Assembly: GCA_021307315.1 (NCBI GenBank)
Contig: JAJSPD010000015.1
Location: 496,001-560,000 of the forward strand
Direction of reading: 5' to 3'
Source: Bisporella sp. PMI_857
Lineage: Eukaryota > Ascomycota > Leotiomycetes > Helotiales > Helotiaceae
DNA length: 64,000 nucleotides
A program made the translations under genes and the position numbers. Under the pieces are notes generated by a model. It ran no database searches and was not told the DNA's origin. It was given only the letters and a program-made list of their open reading frames with translations. Shown in pieces: positions 11,384 through 25,858 of this stretch; position 1 is the first letter of the stretch, and every line of letters starts with the position of its first letter.

Positions 11384-11780
11384 TTATCCATTAAGACTCT
11401 GAATCAATGACACGTTGTCGCCCTTCAACAAAATCTGGCCTACAAAAAAATGTTAGCAAAGCTTAGACTCATATTTCCATAGTTACTGAGCCTACCCAGT
11501 GACCTCCTGCTTTCCTCTGATGTTTTGGTTGCCTGTTTTACCTCCACTGCATCATCAATAACGAGGTTCATAAATTCATCAAATCCCTACAAGAATCAGC
11601 ACATATTAACATGGCTTATGCACTCCAAGCGCCACTAACTCTTATCTTCCCTTCGATTCTAATCGCAAGTTGCTCGTAAAGCCATATTTGGACAGTAGAC
11701 CGTTGTTGAAGTAATTTGAAGATGAAATTGATGGGTGGGAGTAGAACCTTACGGCCTCCACCACCTCCTCCTCTATTCAT
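11384..11780 (-). CDS. sme1: Small nuclear ribonucleoprotein E (SmE)
   Basis: SmE is one of the seven Sm proteins that ring the U1, U2, U4 and U5 snRNAs in the spliceosome. It was found by joining three short exons, 11780-11640, 11586-11496 and 11439-11384 (95 residues, the usual size); no single open frame shows it. The Gly-rich start is followed by the Sm1 region VQIWLYEQLAIRIEGKIRG with FDEFMNLVIDDAVEV, and the Sm2 region LGQILLKGDNVSLIQSL. Intron 1 uses donor GTTAGT. Between the Sm motifs there is a short insert, KTSEESRRS. Divergent from mtr10. Confidence 0.93.
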
Positions 11781-12180
11781 TCTGGCTGTTGCTGCTGTGG
11801 GAGCTAAGATAACTGGCTGGTTATTATCCTATAATGCTTGCGGTGGGATTGAAAATCTTGTTGGTGCGTGGAAAACGAGATTGTGGTAGGTGTATTGTAG
11901 AGATTGCCCTGGGAAGCAGCCTTGCCAAAGCTCAAAGCGGCTGAACTTTTATTTTGGTTACAGGGGCCTGCAGGGCCTTGTTTGCCTTCTCGATCCCACT
12001 TCAAGTCAACTCATACAAAAATCCTAGATACTCCGCCGCATAACTATCTCCTCTTTCATTTCAGTCATAAATTTGCGAAGGAGGAATAGATCAGATTCGC
12101 ACATCTGGAGCGCAACTCTGTATATTCACACTGAACCTGAATCTCATCATCTTCTGCCCCTCCCCCACAAGCTGGCAGGT
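11781..12180. promoter_or_regulatory. Shared divergent promoter of SmE and mtr10
   Basis: 400 bases between start codons. A direct/inverted CAGGGGCCTGCAGGGCC patch near 11961-11977 stands out. No gene is supported. Confidence 0.45.
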
Positions 12181-15100
12181 ATGGCTCTGAACGGCATCAT
12201 GTCTCAAGAGGACTTTGCGCCCGTCCTTTTAGCCATGAAGACCATGCGTGATGGCCAGAGGGAGCAAAAACAAGCTGCGAATAAATTTCTGCAGGAGTTC
12301 CAAAAATCGGTAGGTGGTCAAAGCCCCCCCCCCTCATAGAATATAATAGAGCTCACCAAATCCATAGCCAGAGGCTTGGAAGGTTACAATTGGCATCTTA
12401 CAATCACAAGCGGATGCCGAAGTCAAGTTGTTTGCAGCTACTACATTACGAGGAAAGGTACAACATTCTTAAAGCCTCCAACGCCACTTTGGCTGACGCG
12501 AAATAGATTACCTATGATATCCAGCAGATACCTGCCGAAGCACTACCGTCACTTCGAAATCAATTATTAGAGCTTCTCAAAACATCCGCGACGGGACCGC
12601 GCCCGATCAGAATCCAATTATGCGTCTGCTTGGCCAATCTAGCAATTCAAATGACAGCGTGGAAAGATGTGGTACAAATGGTTGTCACGACATTAGGCAA
12701 TGATGCAGATAGTCATGCCTGTATTCTGGATTTTCTCAAAGTTCTCCCCGAAGAAGTCACTGAGGGGCGCAGAATGAATTTAGCAGTATGTGGACCGAAA
12801 TGCACCATTCCAACGAACATCCCGATCGATCTTGGCTCGGCGAGGTTGTAGCAGAATCACATCTAATGCGTCATATTAGGAAGAAGAGTTATCTCAGAGG
12901 ACCCAGGAATTGTTGACAGATAACGCTGGCAGTGTTGTACAACTTCTAGTCAGCTATGCACAATCGTCAGGTACGTTATGTCCATTATCTCAGAAGAGTT
13001 TTGCTGACGGTCTATTAGACTCAGCGGCCACAAATCCACAACTTCTAGAAGTTATAACATCTTGGCTACGAGAAGTTCCAGTTGCAGATGTAGTCAACTC
13101 GCCTCTTTTAGGCCTTATTTTCAAAGCTTTGGACAGCGATAGGTCCTTTGAAGCTGCCACCGACTGTCTCTGTGCAATTTTCAGAGAAACCCGTGATGTG
13201 GACGATAACCTAGCTACCATTCAGGTTCTGCTCCCTCAGGTCATTGCCCAGCGGCCGCGCATTGGGCAAGCAGCAGAGCAGGAGGATACAGAGGTTTTGA
13301 AGGGCATCACTCGTGTCTTTGCGGAGGCAGGAGAAGCTTGGGTGATTCTGATTGCGCGTGAAGCTACAACGCTTCGGCCGCTTGTGGAAGCGATTCTAGA
13401 ATGCGCCGCGAGAGATGTTGACAGAGATACCATTGGATTGACGTTCAATTTCTGGTATGAACTGAAACTATATCTCATCATGGAAAGATACATACAATCC
13501 CGTGTCCAATATGTTGATGTCTACTCAAGCCTTGTGGACATTATCATGAACAAACTTGAGTATCCATCCTCAGAGACATCGAATGACCTAGACCTGTTTG
13601 ATGGTGATAAGGAGGCAGAGGAGAAATTCCGAGAGTTCAGGCACCATATGGGCGATGTGCTCAAAGACTCTTGCGAGATCATGGGAGCTACTCCTTGTTT
13701 AACAAAGGTACTGGATAGAATCAAACTATGGATGACTTCCTACGCTACCCAGGCGACCGAAAAGTCAGTACCGCACTGGCAACAGCTCGAGGCCCCTATC
13801 TTTAGTATACGAGCGATCGGCAAATCAGTCGACCAAGATGAAGATATTATACTACCACAAATCATTCCTTTGCTTGTCCAGATCCCAAGTCATGCAAAGC
13901 TACGCTATGCCACGATCTTGGCTTTAGGTCGCTACACTGAGTGGACCTCTAATCATCCGGAATATCTAGGACAGCAATTTACGTATATTGCATCATCTTT
14001 CGGAGATCAATCTCAGGACATCTTGCAAGCAGCTGCTCTCGCTATGAAGTATTTCTGCGAGGATTGCAAGCATCAACTGGGTGGTCAAATTTTGGAGATG
14101 CAGTCGTTCTATGATCAGAATCTCGACAGATTAGACCAAAAGAGTAAAGAGGAGTTGACGGAAGGTGTCTCAATTGTACTGGGAGAACAAAGGCCGGATC
14201 AGATATACAAGCTTTTGAAGCTCTACGTGGACCCATTGATGGCACGCTTGATGGCCATGGCCAATTCAGCTGCCAACGAGACAGGCCATGAAGGAAAATT
14301 GGCAATCGCTGGTATTTCTCATGCCCATTCTCCCATAATATCTACTGACGCCTTCGGAGATCACCTAGGATTGATTAGTATTTTCATCAAGTTCGTCCAG
14401 CCGTATGTCGAGCCAGGGCAAGAAAACCCGGCAGTAAAATACTGTCAAGAAATCTTCCCCTTTCTGTCGAAAATCCTGGATACCTTCATCAACTCTGTTC
14501 CAGTTTGTGAGCGGATTTGTAAAATGTGGCGGTATATGATTGTTTCATATCGCACTGCTGCATTGCCCCTATTAGATGGTCCCCAAGGTATGGCTAGTAA
14601 ACTCGCTACTGGATTTGAGAGTTCAAAACAAGGCTGCTTCCTCTGGGCCACATGTCCTATCCTTCGGGAGTTTTCTGAAGATCGTGAGCATGTTGATGAA
14701 CAGACCATTGCAGCTATTTATGCATTCTTTGAGCAACAAGCGAGGACGACTCTGCGAATAATGAGCAGCTTGCCACCAGCGGACGTCCCTGATGTTATCG
14801 AAGACTTCTACCGTTTGGTCATAGATGCCCTGTAAGTATGCTTGCAAAGCTATCTTTCCACAATGTTTTCCATTCAAATGCCGCTAAGACGTTCATATGC
14901 CACATTGCTGACTCTCACCAGGCTTTACTTCACACAGAAGCTAGCTGAGTCAGAATTATTTGCACCAATCTTCGAAGCTGCAGTCGCAGCTCTAGCTTTG
15001 GAACAGTATGGACCGCTGTCGATGACTCTACATTATATCAGAGATGTGATCGCCTATGCTGGGAATAACCCACCACAGTCTAGTGATACTCCCAATGCAC

Positions 15101-15486
15101 CGACGATCCAGCATGCTGTTCAACAGCTTTTGTTAGCTAGTGGAGAACGACTTGTCAGCAACATCATGGTCGGCATGATGATAACCTTCCCCGATGATGT
15201 CTTTGCAGACGGAAGCGGAGCGCTTCTGGGTCTTTTTGAGATTCTCCCACAAGAAACAACGACATGGGTTGACAAGACTGTCAGATTACTGCCAGCAGGG
15301 ACTGTCAGCGAAGTGCAAATTGACAAGCTGCTGGCGAATATCCGAGTCTGCTTAGCTAGCAGAGATGATTCGAAACGAGTCCGACGCTTACTTCAGGACT
15401 TTACCAACAGTTATCGTCGAAGAAACATCGCACCTAGAGATGGGCTGGGTGATCTGGCCGCGACGAGGTTCCGCTGGGGCGGCTGA
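12181..15486 (+). CDS. mtr10: Importin-beta family nuclear transport receptor Mtr10/transportin-3
   Basis: Mtr10 imports SR-type mRNA-binding proteins (Npl3 in yeast) and takes part in tRNA trafficking; it is built of HEAT repeats. Six exons, 12181-12309, 12368-12457, 12507-12785, 12880-12970, 13019-14831 and 14922-15486, sum to 988 residues, matching the family. The importin-beta N-terminal helices appear as QAANKFLQEFQKS then EAWKV and LFAATTLRGKITYDIQQIP. The long exon 5 carries the bulk of the HEAT helices. The C-terminus, RRRNIAPRDGLGDLAATRF, matches the conserved tail of fungal Mtr10. All joins are in phase. Intron 1 contains a run of ten C. Confidence 0.93.
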
Positions 15487-17130
15487 ATGGCCACGCTAGC
15501 TTTGTTTATAGATTTATTGTTGATTGCATGGCATAGCGAGGGTCGGGTGATGGGATCGAGGCATTGAGCACTGTTTGCAGCAGACATCTGAAGAGAGGTA
15601 TGGCATATATGAGGCCATATAGGCGCACGGAGCATAGGAGATAATATGACCTTTGGAAGGTAGGTTATTGAAGGGGGGATATCGAGTACATGGGTGAGCA
15701 GGTATAGAGCAGTGCAACTGAGAATGCGGAATCACCTTGCAACCATAAACTTGATTTCTCACCGTCATCTTTTGGTTATGTAGATTTTGATGTGAACTTT
15801 TTCTGCGAGAATTATGAATTTTGCCACCGTTGGACTGATACCCATGAAGCTCTGCCCCGACTGAAGCATTCATGTGACCCAGAGAATCCTGTACGACTCT
15901 CCATCGCACTCACCGTGATTGTTCTAGGCACAGGTGGGCGATAGTACTATGATGTATGTGAATTGCGATGCAGATAAAGTTCTCAGCTCCGCGGGCATTC
16001 CCCTCACTGTTCTCTTCAGCTCCTGTGAAAACGATAGGGCATGTTTTCGATGCAGGCGCTCGGGACAGATCGTCAGCCTTCAGCCCTGCTAATCTGTGCA
16101 ACGCGCCGAAATAACAATTCTACGAATATCTAGAAGCCTATATTTTTTTCGAAAGTTTACGATGCCTCCAGGTTGTATACAAGTAACGCTTCCCTTGCCC
16201 CTTCGTCTCACCGAGGCCCAAGGCGTGTGCAAACAGCAAGGGCACGGCCTGTGGCCATGCTACCTTATCTTCCGACCGTTGCGTGATACATGTATTCGTG
16301 GATCCTAGGCGGTGCAGTAGGTTACGTGCAGAATCTGGTGTGGACCCAGATGTAACCCCGATTGTGCCAAGTAGACTTGAATTCTAGAGGATCGGCTCTT
16401 CCATGATCCTCTTTCGATGGGCATGCTTGACTTTGGAATGCTTGATTTTGGAGATGCATACGTACTCTCTACGCGATTATCTATAGGTTGACTTGATATG
16501 GCGTTTCAAGGCCGAGCCCTGGGCTACTTTGGCATCTTAATTGGTCTTCTGAAAGGTTAAGGTTCAAGACGTGGCCGTCGGTCATGGCCGTGGAACCTCA
16601 ATCCTCATCCGCAAGACGGAAGCCTTTCCTGATCTTACAGGAATTATGGAGAGATTGTATGGGGGAATTGGGGTTTCAGGACGCCACGGAATAGCATCAT
16701 TGTGGGACTTCGGATTATTAGGCCGTGCACGATGCGGTCATCCTGCGAGTGCTGAGCTGCGACTGGGTTCTATCCCCAAAACATCGAGTAGCCTTTTTCG
16801 AGGTGATGTGCTATCAGCTCTGCGAAAGCTAAAGCTAAAAGAAATCACGTCTGTAACCCTGGCTATCTTATGTTCCGTCCGAAGCAGCACACCTTGCTAC
16901 TTGTCAGCATGCGGAAGAATTCCCCTTCCACTCCGATGATTGCTTTTTGCGACAGGCACATTTATTGTTTGACTCAAGCTTAATGAGGGCTGGTACTGCG
17001 GATTAGGATGAGGATGGGATGCTTTCCCTCCTGCCAAGGCAACAAACAGTCAACGGCATGGACATGGGTGGCGGTACCTGACAAGGCAAGTGAATCAAAG
17101 GCATGAAAAGACGCTACCGGTATCTTCCAT

Positions 17131-17188
17131 GTGTGTATGTATGTATATGTGTGTGATTGTGGGTGTGTCTATGTGGATGTGTGGATGC
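17131..17188. repeat. GT-rich microsatellite-like tract
   Basis: An imperfect run of GTGT, GTAT and GGAT units on the plus strand, of low complexity. Confidence 0.8.
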
Positions 17189-17433
17189 GAGGACATAGCC
17201 TCGAATTATCCATGTGGCACCCAGTCAAAAATATCCATTTCTTTGTGGTCTCGTCTCTCAGGTCCAGGGAGGTAGCCTTTCGTAAAAAAGGTCAATAGCA
17301 TCAGCAGAGTCATATCATTGGTCTAGTGACCCGGTGCGACTCTCTGTCCATCCCATCATAGTTCATGCTATCGGCATTTGTTTCTCGATTTAGTTATGAT
17401 TTATACTTTTTGTTTTGGCTTCAGGATATAATT

Positions 17434-17462
17434 GTCTGTGAGCGTCTGTGAGCGTCTGTGAC
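17434..17462. repeat. 10-base tandem repeat (GTCTGTGAGC, about 2.9 copies)
   Basis: Three consecutive copies of GTCTGTGAGC, the last incomplete, about 540 bases upstream of the M4 protease start. Confidence 0.85.
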
Positions 17463-17478
17463 TGCTTTTTGTTTTTTG

Positions 17479-17517
17479 GCTGCTGCTACTACTATCACTA
17501 CTGCTGCTGCTGCTGCT
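17479..17517. repeat. CTG/CTA trinucleotide repeat
   Basis: Thirteen consecutive triplets, mostly CTG with CTA and one TCA interruption, in the upstream region of the M4 protease. Confidence 0.85.
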
Positions 17518-17999
17518 TTATTATCTTATTTGCATGACCCATTTGTCATTTTGTGAGTCTGGATGCGTTGCCCGCGATCTGAGCAGGAAAGAGGCGCCTC
17601 AGCTGAACCGAGTATCATATAGTAAGACAGGCAGATCCCCCTCTCCCCTCTCACCCTTTCCTCTTTGTCATCCGTATCCAGCCAGCCTTCTTCTTACTCT
17701 ATCTCTTTTTTTTTCTACATAAACCCCGGTCATGATCCTCTCCCGCAACCTCAACTTCAACTTCTTCTTTCCCACCAAACTTCCTACTTCTCATCCATCC
17801 TTAGTCCTACGTCTACTTACCTCCAACCTTAACAACACATACCAAAGATCATATTCAAGTACACTCGTTCCTTCCCTACTGCAGTATATTTGTCGTCTTA
17901 TCATCCATTCATATATCTTCACCCATTCGCATATCTCGCCGAGTCATATTCGCTGACGACCATCTCCTAGGCAAACGAAAACAACACTTACCACCAATC

Positions 18000-19836
<1,837 letters not shown>

Positions 19837-20155
19837 TCTGCCTTTCTTTAACTTGTATCTTGTGGCTTGTGGCGCGTAGTTTATAGCCTAACCTTTGCAG
19901 AATGAATTGCCCGTGACATTGCACCATCTAAATCGAGGAGGGACTATTAATTATTTACTATGCTGTCAACAAGATATATTGTACTCTTTCCACGGGGTAT
20001 AATTGCTACCAGCCTCGAGACTAAATTGCCTTCTTTTCCCTTCCAACCCTGCCCATTATTAAATCCCACCCATCTAAAATTTTCCAGTTCATATTCCATA
20101 TTTACAAACAACGATCTATAGCGTCGTCCCTCTTTCTCCATCCGCCCTCCTTATA
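19837..20155. other. Intergenic between convergent M4 protease and Ser-rich gene
   Basis: About 320 bases containing both 3' flanks; no gene seen. Confidence 0.6.
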
Positions 20156-21816
20156 TTAAAAAGCAACACCAACGCTGTTCCGCCCAGGCACATACACAGG
20201 TCTGACCAACCACTTCTCACCCATTCCCGACTCAACCTGCTTCTCACCAAATGTCCTCGTCCTCTCGAGTTCCAAGCTCTTCTCCTCATCTCTCCTTGCT
20301 CCGACAGTCAAAGAACGCTCGGAATCCATCGACGACATCCGCATCTCCATTTCCTTCTCGGCGAGCTTGGAGCCAGGCTCGATGAACGGGTCGCTGGTAT
20401 ACGTTTTCCCGGGGGAGGAATAGGGAGACCAGCTTGTTGTTGTTGGTGGGGCGACGGGGTCTTCTTCCATCTCCGAGGTGGTGCTGCTGGGCCTGCTGGT
20501 AATGGAGCTGGTAGACGAGGTCCTCCTCATTTCGTGCGGGAGGACGCATTGGTAGAATCCCTCGCGAGATGTTAGCGCTTTTGGCGTGTTCGTTATTGAG
20601 CTGAGGGAGTTGTTGCGCGAGCGGGAGGTGGAAGAGGAGAGCCAGTTTGAGATGCGGGAGAATGACTTTTTGCGTTTTAGTGTTGGGTGCTGGGTGCTTT
20701 GTAGGACGAGCGGGAGAGGTGGTGGCGGCGGCAACTCTCTGTTTAGGAGGTTGTTTGGGTGGCTAGGATGGGAAGACGCTGAGGAGGTTATGGTGGTAGT
20801 CTGCTGGGAGATGGCGGAGGTGATGGGGTGCGACGTGAATGCTGCCGAGGCTTCGGTGAAGGATTTCAGGCGGCTGGGGATTAGCACAGGGCGTGATGGT
20901 GCGGTTTGCGGTCGGGTTTCTGGGGTCGGCGAGGGGGTGTTGATGCGAGCGGCGAATGAAGGTGGGATATGTAACGCTGGCATGGGTTCTGTAAAATGTC
21001 AGAGAGATGCTATAACAATATAGAAGGAAACGAGAACGTACCATGCGATTCCTCATAAACACTGCTAACGCTTGTTCTCCGATCTACCGTTGTAGCCCGA
21101 CTCACGGGCCGGCTATTGAAATATACACTCTGTCTCTCCTCGATTGTCTCCTCGATATCCTTTAGCCTCTGCTCGAGCTCGTATTTCTCATGCAGTATGC
21201 TTCTCACGCGTTCATATGCAGGCGGTGCCGTAGAGGCTCTGAGTCTCGCAGGTTTCGGCGCCTGTGGTAATTCTGCTTCTAGCGCGGCGAGTAGTTGATC
21301 GGCAGTCAGGGACTCCGGACGAGTGTTGTTAAGAGCATATGATGAGGATCCGGAGCTTGAACGCACGGGTTTCCTGGGTATTCTGAAGGATAGGGAACTA
21401 CCGCTCCTCGAGTGAGTATATGCCGTTGGTGGGTATGGCAATTCTTCATCCTCATCCGGGAATCCAATGTCCTCAGGTTTGAAATACGGCAAGATAGGCG
21501 AGATCTGTGCCTGTCCTGGAACATAAATACTGAGCTCCAGAGGACGGAAATATTCGGTGCGTCTAGGCTGATAAGAGTCTTCTAAATGCCGGAACTCTTG
21601 CGGGTAGCCGATGGATAGCTTTTGTGTGTGCGGCCTGCCGCTGTGGAAGTGATCGAACGAGTCTTTTCTTCGTCTTCTCACAGAGAAGCTTGAGGTTCCG
21701 CGACTTGATGCGCGGGACGCGAAGGTTCGGCCACGTTCAATCCAATCATGACTTCGTGATTGCCGTTCTGCAACGGGCGCTGGGATGAGTCGAGGCTGGC
21801 TGTGCTCGATTCTCAT
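20156..21816 (-). CDS. Conserved Ser/Pro-rich hypothetical protein with short coiled coil
   Basis: Two exons, 21816-21042 and 20988-20156, joined across a 53-base intron (donor GTACGT, acceptor CAG), encode 535 residues. I do not recognise a named domain. The protein is mostly disordered and rich in Ser, Pro, Arg and Thr. A predicted helical segment, HEKYELEQRLKDIEETIEER (about residues 210-229), precedes the exon junction. Exon 2 starts EPMPALHIPPSF and contains a PPPPPLPL stretch that could bind SH3 or WW domains. The extreme C-terminus PVYVPGRNSVGVAF resembles a tail I associate with uncharacterised filamentous-fungal proteins. A scaffold or cortical role would be speculation. Confidence 0.82.
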
Positions 21817-22864
21817 GGGCTTCTCAACTTGTGGTTTGTTAGATTCGACTCACTATATTCTCAGTTGACTTGGGCAAAAATAGGGGGCGCACCACGGAAG
21901 GGAAGCTCATCTTGGGATCTAGCAACTCGGGGAATAACGCAGCAGTTTATTGACGAGTGCAGCCATTTCGTATAAGCATCATCGAGAAACCCGCTCAAGA
22001 GCTTCATATCCACGACTTCATTCCGTCACTTGAGAGCACAACGCGAACAAGCACACAAAAGCACGAGATGGGAAGAAGAACACCAAAGGTAATAAAGTCT
22101 ACGGCTCAAATAACTATCGAAAAGCCAGAAACATTACGTGACCCGCCTCCCTGCAAACAGGTGCACTCAATTCGCCGCCGCTCGAATGAAAGGGTCGCGC
22201 ATCTTATTCGATGCGCCGGTCAGATCAATACCAGAATCTGGTTTGCCAATCATTGTGCTGTAGTGTGAAAATGGTGTGTAGAGACAGCGGTTACGGATCT
22301 AGATTGAGAGGTTGACGGGTCAAGTTGGGGATGCTTGGCTTTTCATGGAATAGGCGGATGCTGTGAGATGATTGGCGAGGGGCGACCCGACTGGCGGTTA
22401 TGAGGTGCCACTTGTCCCAAATCGAGAGCTCACACGTTGGCAATACTATCGCCCAATAATGCAACTCTGCGGGTGAGTGATGGAGAAAGTCTGAAGCGCA
22501 GATCAAATGACAGAAATAGATGGCAATACTTTATCCGGTTCTACTACCGTGGCATTCGGTCGGGAAGGATCAAACATTGCAAGTAAAACAAACAGGATGA
22601 AAGGTAGATACTCGCGAGACACATTGGCTCTCGATTGACTGGACGAAAGTCACCGAAACATCTGATGAACTACCCATGGAATGAACACACCCATCCTAAT
22701 CTTTAGTAATTGGCATTTTCTAGAACTACACAAGAGAATTAAGGGAAAGCATCAACGGCCTCAAGATTCTTTAATACATTTGACGCCACTTGGTGCGAAA
22801 CTGACGCCCCAAGAACTCTCCCTTGAATGAGCCCCCCAACGCCAGCCCGATTATACTAAACACA
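21817..22864. other. Intergenic: Ser-rich gene promoter and rsc8 3' flank
   Basis: About 1 kb. Short unsupported frames (21957-22268, 22291-22506) have no homology I recognise. It probably holds the promoter of the Ser-rich gene and the terminator region of the Swi3/Rsc8 gene. Confidence 0.55.
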
Positions 22865-25060
22865 TCAAATATCGTAACTCTTGATCGGTCCCTCAGCACT
22901 TAAAGGTTGCACACTTCCTGCTGCCGGGGTCGCCCCGTGAAATGTCATCTGCTCTGTGCTGGCCATGACATCTTGAGCCATCTTGATGCCCTGGTCACCA
23001 CCAGTCAGAGCTGCTGTCCTTAGGCCTTCCTGTACGTCTCTGACACGCTTCTTGAAGGCGAGCCGGTCGAGGAATAATTGCTGGTGGCCTCGTTCGAGCT
23101 CACGTCTCTCCGCTTGTACAATCTCCTCCATTTCCTCAAATTGCTTGAGCTTGAGGTCTAGCTTCATCATCGTTGTATTGACCGCTGCAGAGACAAGTCG
23201 CGTCATTTCTCGTTCCTCATGAGAAGCCAACGCACCAGCTCTGGCCGCAATAGTCGCAAGAGGGACCGTAGTCAAAGCACTTGTGGTAGACTGTGTAGTT
23301 GTGGTGGTTGTTGTAGTGGTGATCGTCTCTTGTCGAACATCGATATCCATAGAATCACTAGCCTCTTCTTTCTCTTGGCCCTTTTCAGCCTTTGGCTTTT
23401 CTATTTGGTCCCGCAAGCTCTGCTTCATGGCATCCACCGACCTGTTTGCAGCAGCAGCGACGACACTTGGCTCGCTAAGGCCAGCAAGGAACCCAATGAC
23501 TGACATGACAGGGTTGTCGACTTGACTGAATGGCAATAGACCTGACTGTGAACCTAGCATACTTATTCCTGTAGATTTGTTTACAGGCTCTGCGTCGAGG
23601 TACTTGTCGTCAATCTCAAATTGCAAGAATTTGATGACACACTCCTCCTTGGTGCGTGTCTGAACATACTCCGCAACTTCCTCCCAATTCTCATCGTAAC
23701 GTTCCATTGCCTCGAGAAGTCGGAGGATTTCGCCGTCGCTCCAGGGTGCGTCTCGATCAGGAACCGCAGAGTATGTCGGGTTCTCGATCTTGGTATAGTG
23801 AACTTGCTGGTGATTTCCTGGCATCCGTCCTTCAGCGAAGCAGTTTGGACACAGGTCATATTTGACTTTATTAGCAGCCGTGTTTGATTCAACCGTATGT
23901 GAGTTGTGATAGTGTACCCGAGTACAGTCAATTCCACATGAGAAGCAATGAATCTTAGATATTGCAGGCTTCGCTAAGTCCTCAATAGCCTTTGTAGCTC
24001 CGTTTGAAGTGCCGTTTGTGCTCGAGGGGTCACCGTTGGCTTCCTTCTCCCCCGACTTGTTGAGTTTTGTCTCTCGCGCCGTTGGCTCGTACACATTCCG
24101 ACCAACTTCCAGATTCAAGTCTGCCTTCACCACGGATCCGGCTGCCGCTTTGGAATCTGTATCCGCGCTTTTCTTTCCTTCAATGATTAATGGATCTGCA
24201 GCTGGCTGGAATGGCTGGAGACCACGTGGAGTGTCACAAATGACCTTGAAATGGCCTGTGAACGGCGCGCCAACAGCAGACGGCCGCTGTTCTGCATCAA
24301 CCTATTTCAATTTAGTACAGCTTTATTATGTTCGCTGGAAGAAAAAGTCATATACCTGGTAATTAATAAGTCCCCATTGCTCAAGGAAAGCGTGAACGCG
24401 CATGATGGCGCAAACATCACCAGCTAAATTTCTGCGACACGCGGTAACGGTGAGGTATTCTATAGGATTAAGACGGTATGTGTTGATCATGAAATCTCTG
24501 TAGTCTTTGTAGATGGCCGGGGTCTTGCTTCGATTCCGACTGTTGAAAAATTCGGGAAGTGCTTTCTGCTCGATTTTGTTGATCCTATGCATGTCGAACC
24601 AGGTGCTGTAACTAGGGAGAATGATGGAGTGTGTCTGAGAGATGAGGTGTTCGCGCGCTGCAGATTCGATGGATGCTTTTGTCTTTTCTACTTGATCGGT
24701 TGTCCCATTTTCTAGGCCTTCGCCTTCTGCATTCGGGCCATCTTGAGCATCTGCCATCTCTTCGTCCTTAATGTCTGCTGCTTCAGGGAGAGGCGCATCC
24801 GGCGCGTCAAGAGGATTGTCTGAAACAGGTACTGCAGCTTTCTTGACTGGCGAATTCGATCCAACAGTATCTAAATATTAATAAAATTAGCAACTTACTT
24901 TACGGAAACAGAACCAGGTCTACGTACTCGCACTTTCCTGTCCTTCTCCCTGAGCTGAAGGAGAGTCTTCCCCTTGCAATGGAGGTTGGGCGAGAATGGA
25001 ATTGCTACCTGGTGTAGCACCTGCTCCATCGGAGCCAAAATTGATCGAGTCGTCCTCCAT
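22865..25060 (-). CDS. rsc8: SWI/SNF-RSC chromatin remodelling subunit Swi3/Rsc8 (SWIRM-ZZ-SANT)
   Basis: A core scaffold subunit of SWI/SNF and RSC remodellers. Exons 25060-24928, 24870-24356 and 24301-22865 encode 694 residues. Domain order: an acidic, low-complexity N-terminus to about residue 105; a SWIRM domain ([17 protein letters not shown] to [11 protein letters not shown]) ending at the second intron; a ZZ-type zinc finger with C-x2-C pairs ([16 protein letters not shown]); a SANT domain ([18 protein letters not shown] ... [11 protein letters not shown]). A Thr-repeat linker, ending TTTTTTTTT, is encoded by a purine/pyrimidine-skewed tract. A C-terminal leucine-rich coiled coil ([20 protein letters not shown]) mediates dimerisation in homologues. 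Many filamentous fungi have one such gene serving both complexes; whether this is the only copy cannot be told here. Confidence 0.92.
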
Positions 25061-25858
25061 ATTATGAGGTTTTGCGATATTCTACAATTCTCGTTGTCGC
25101 AAAGATGCTAGTTCCCCGTACTTTTTCTTAAAATTGCGCTGACTTGAAGAGGCGTGCAAAATTCATCAAAAAGTAATGATTGCACAATAAGTCTACCTCA
25201 AAATGTCCTTAGCCGTCCTGGATGGCTTTATTTATTATCTGCGTTGATGGTTCAGCCGATTCTGGCGCGATCGTTTGGCTGTTCTGATGAATCTGGAAGC
25301 TTAGGTTGCTTGTTCCAAAACTCGCGATCATTCGTGTTTGATGCCTTATAAATTTAAGGCATAAACAATAGCAACAAAACAGATTCAAGCCAATGACATC
25401 GTATAACTCAATCAGTAACAGTTAGCCTCAATTAGCGTTATGACTTTACTACAATGGATCTGCTCTTTAGTTCATTCTGCTTTTACATTACAGTACCACT
25501 GCGTCTCAAACTGAATAATGGTCCTAAGAGAGACTTATATGTGGTGTTAATCCCTTTCCATACAATCTTAAAATGGTGACAAAGCAAAAAAGGTTTAAAA
25601 TCTAGACAGAAACAAATACTGTTTGTTTTGGATAATCAGATATGTTTTTACAGAATAGGGAAAGGATCTATCCTACACGCTCTGTTTTTGCTTGCCACCT
25701 TTAATCAAAAGCATGTGTGTACAAGCACATACGTCTTCCAGGTTGAGGCTCTCTTTGAACCGGGTAATTCCCGTACCTCGGATAACCGATCCCGGAGCCG
25801 CTTCTAGGCTTAACCATATCCCACCTCCAATAATGCATCAACATCCTCAACAGTAACA
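25061..25858. promoter_or_regulatory. Shared divergent promoter of rsc8 and ETF-alpha
   Basis: About 800 bases between opposed start codons, AT-rich in the middle. No gene and no certain factor site were seen. Confidence 0.5.

Larger units (their letters stand above)
15487..17999. other. 2.5 kb gene-free region upstream of the M4 protease
   Basis: No gene is supported on either strand; the frames at 15910-16101, 16096-16308 and 16571-16939 lack protein-like features. Its distal part has simple repeats (annotated separately). From about 17635 a strongly pyrimidine-rich tract of some 300 bases leads to the protease start, as is common in long leaders of well-expressed fungal genes. It may also hold a non-coding transcript, which sequence alone cannot show. 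Confidence 0.6.

Noticed and set aside
16571..16939. 122-residue open frame in the 2.5 kb gap
   Set aside because: No domain, no good splice partner and no clear codon bias; could be chance in a long gap.
20586..21023. 145-residue plus-strand frame with Glu/Arg-rich start
   Set aside because: It is antisense to exon 2 of the Ser-rich gene and crosses its intron.
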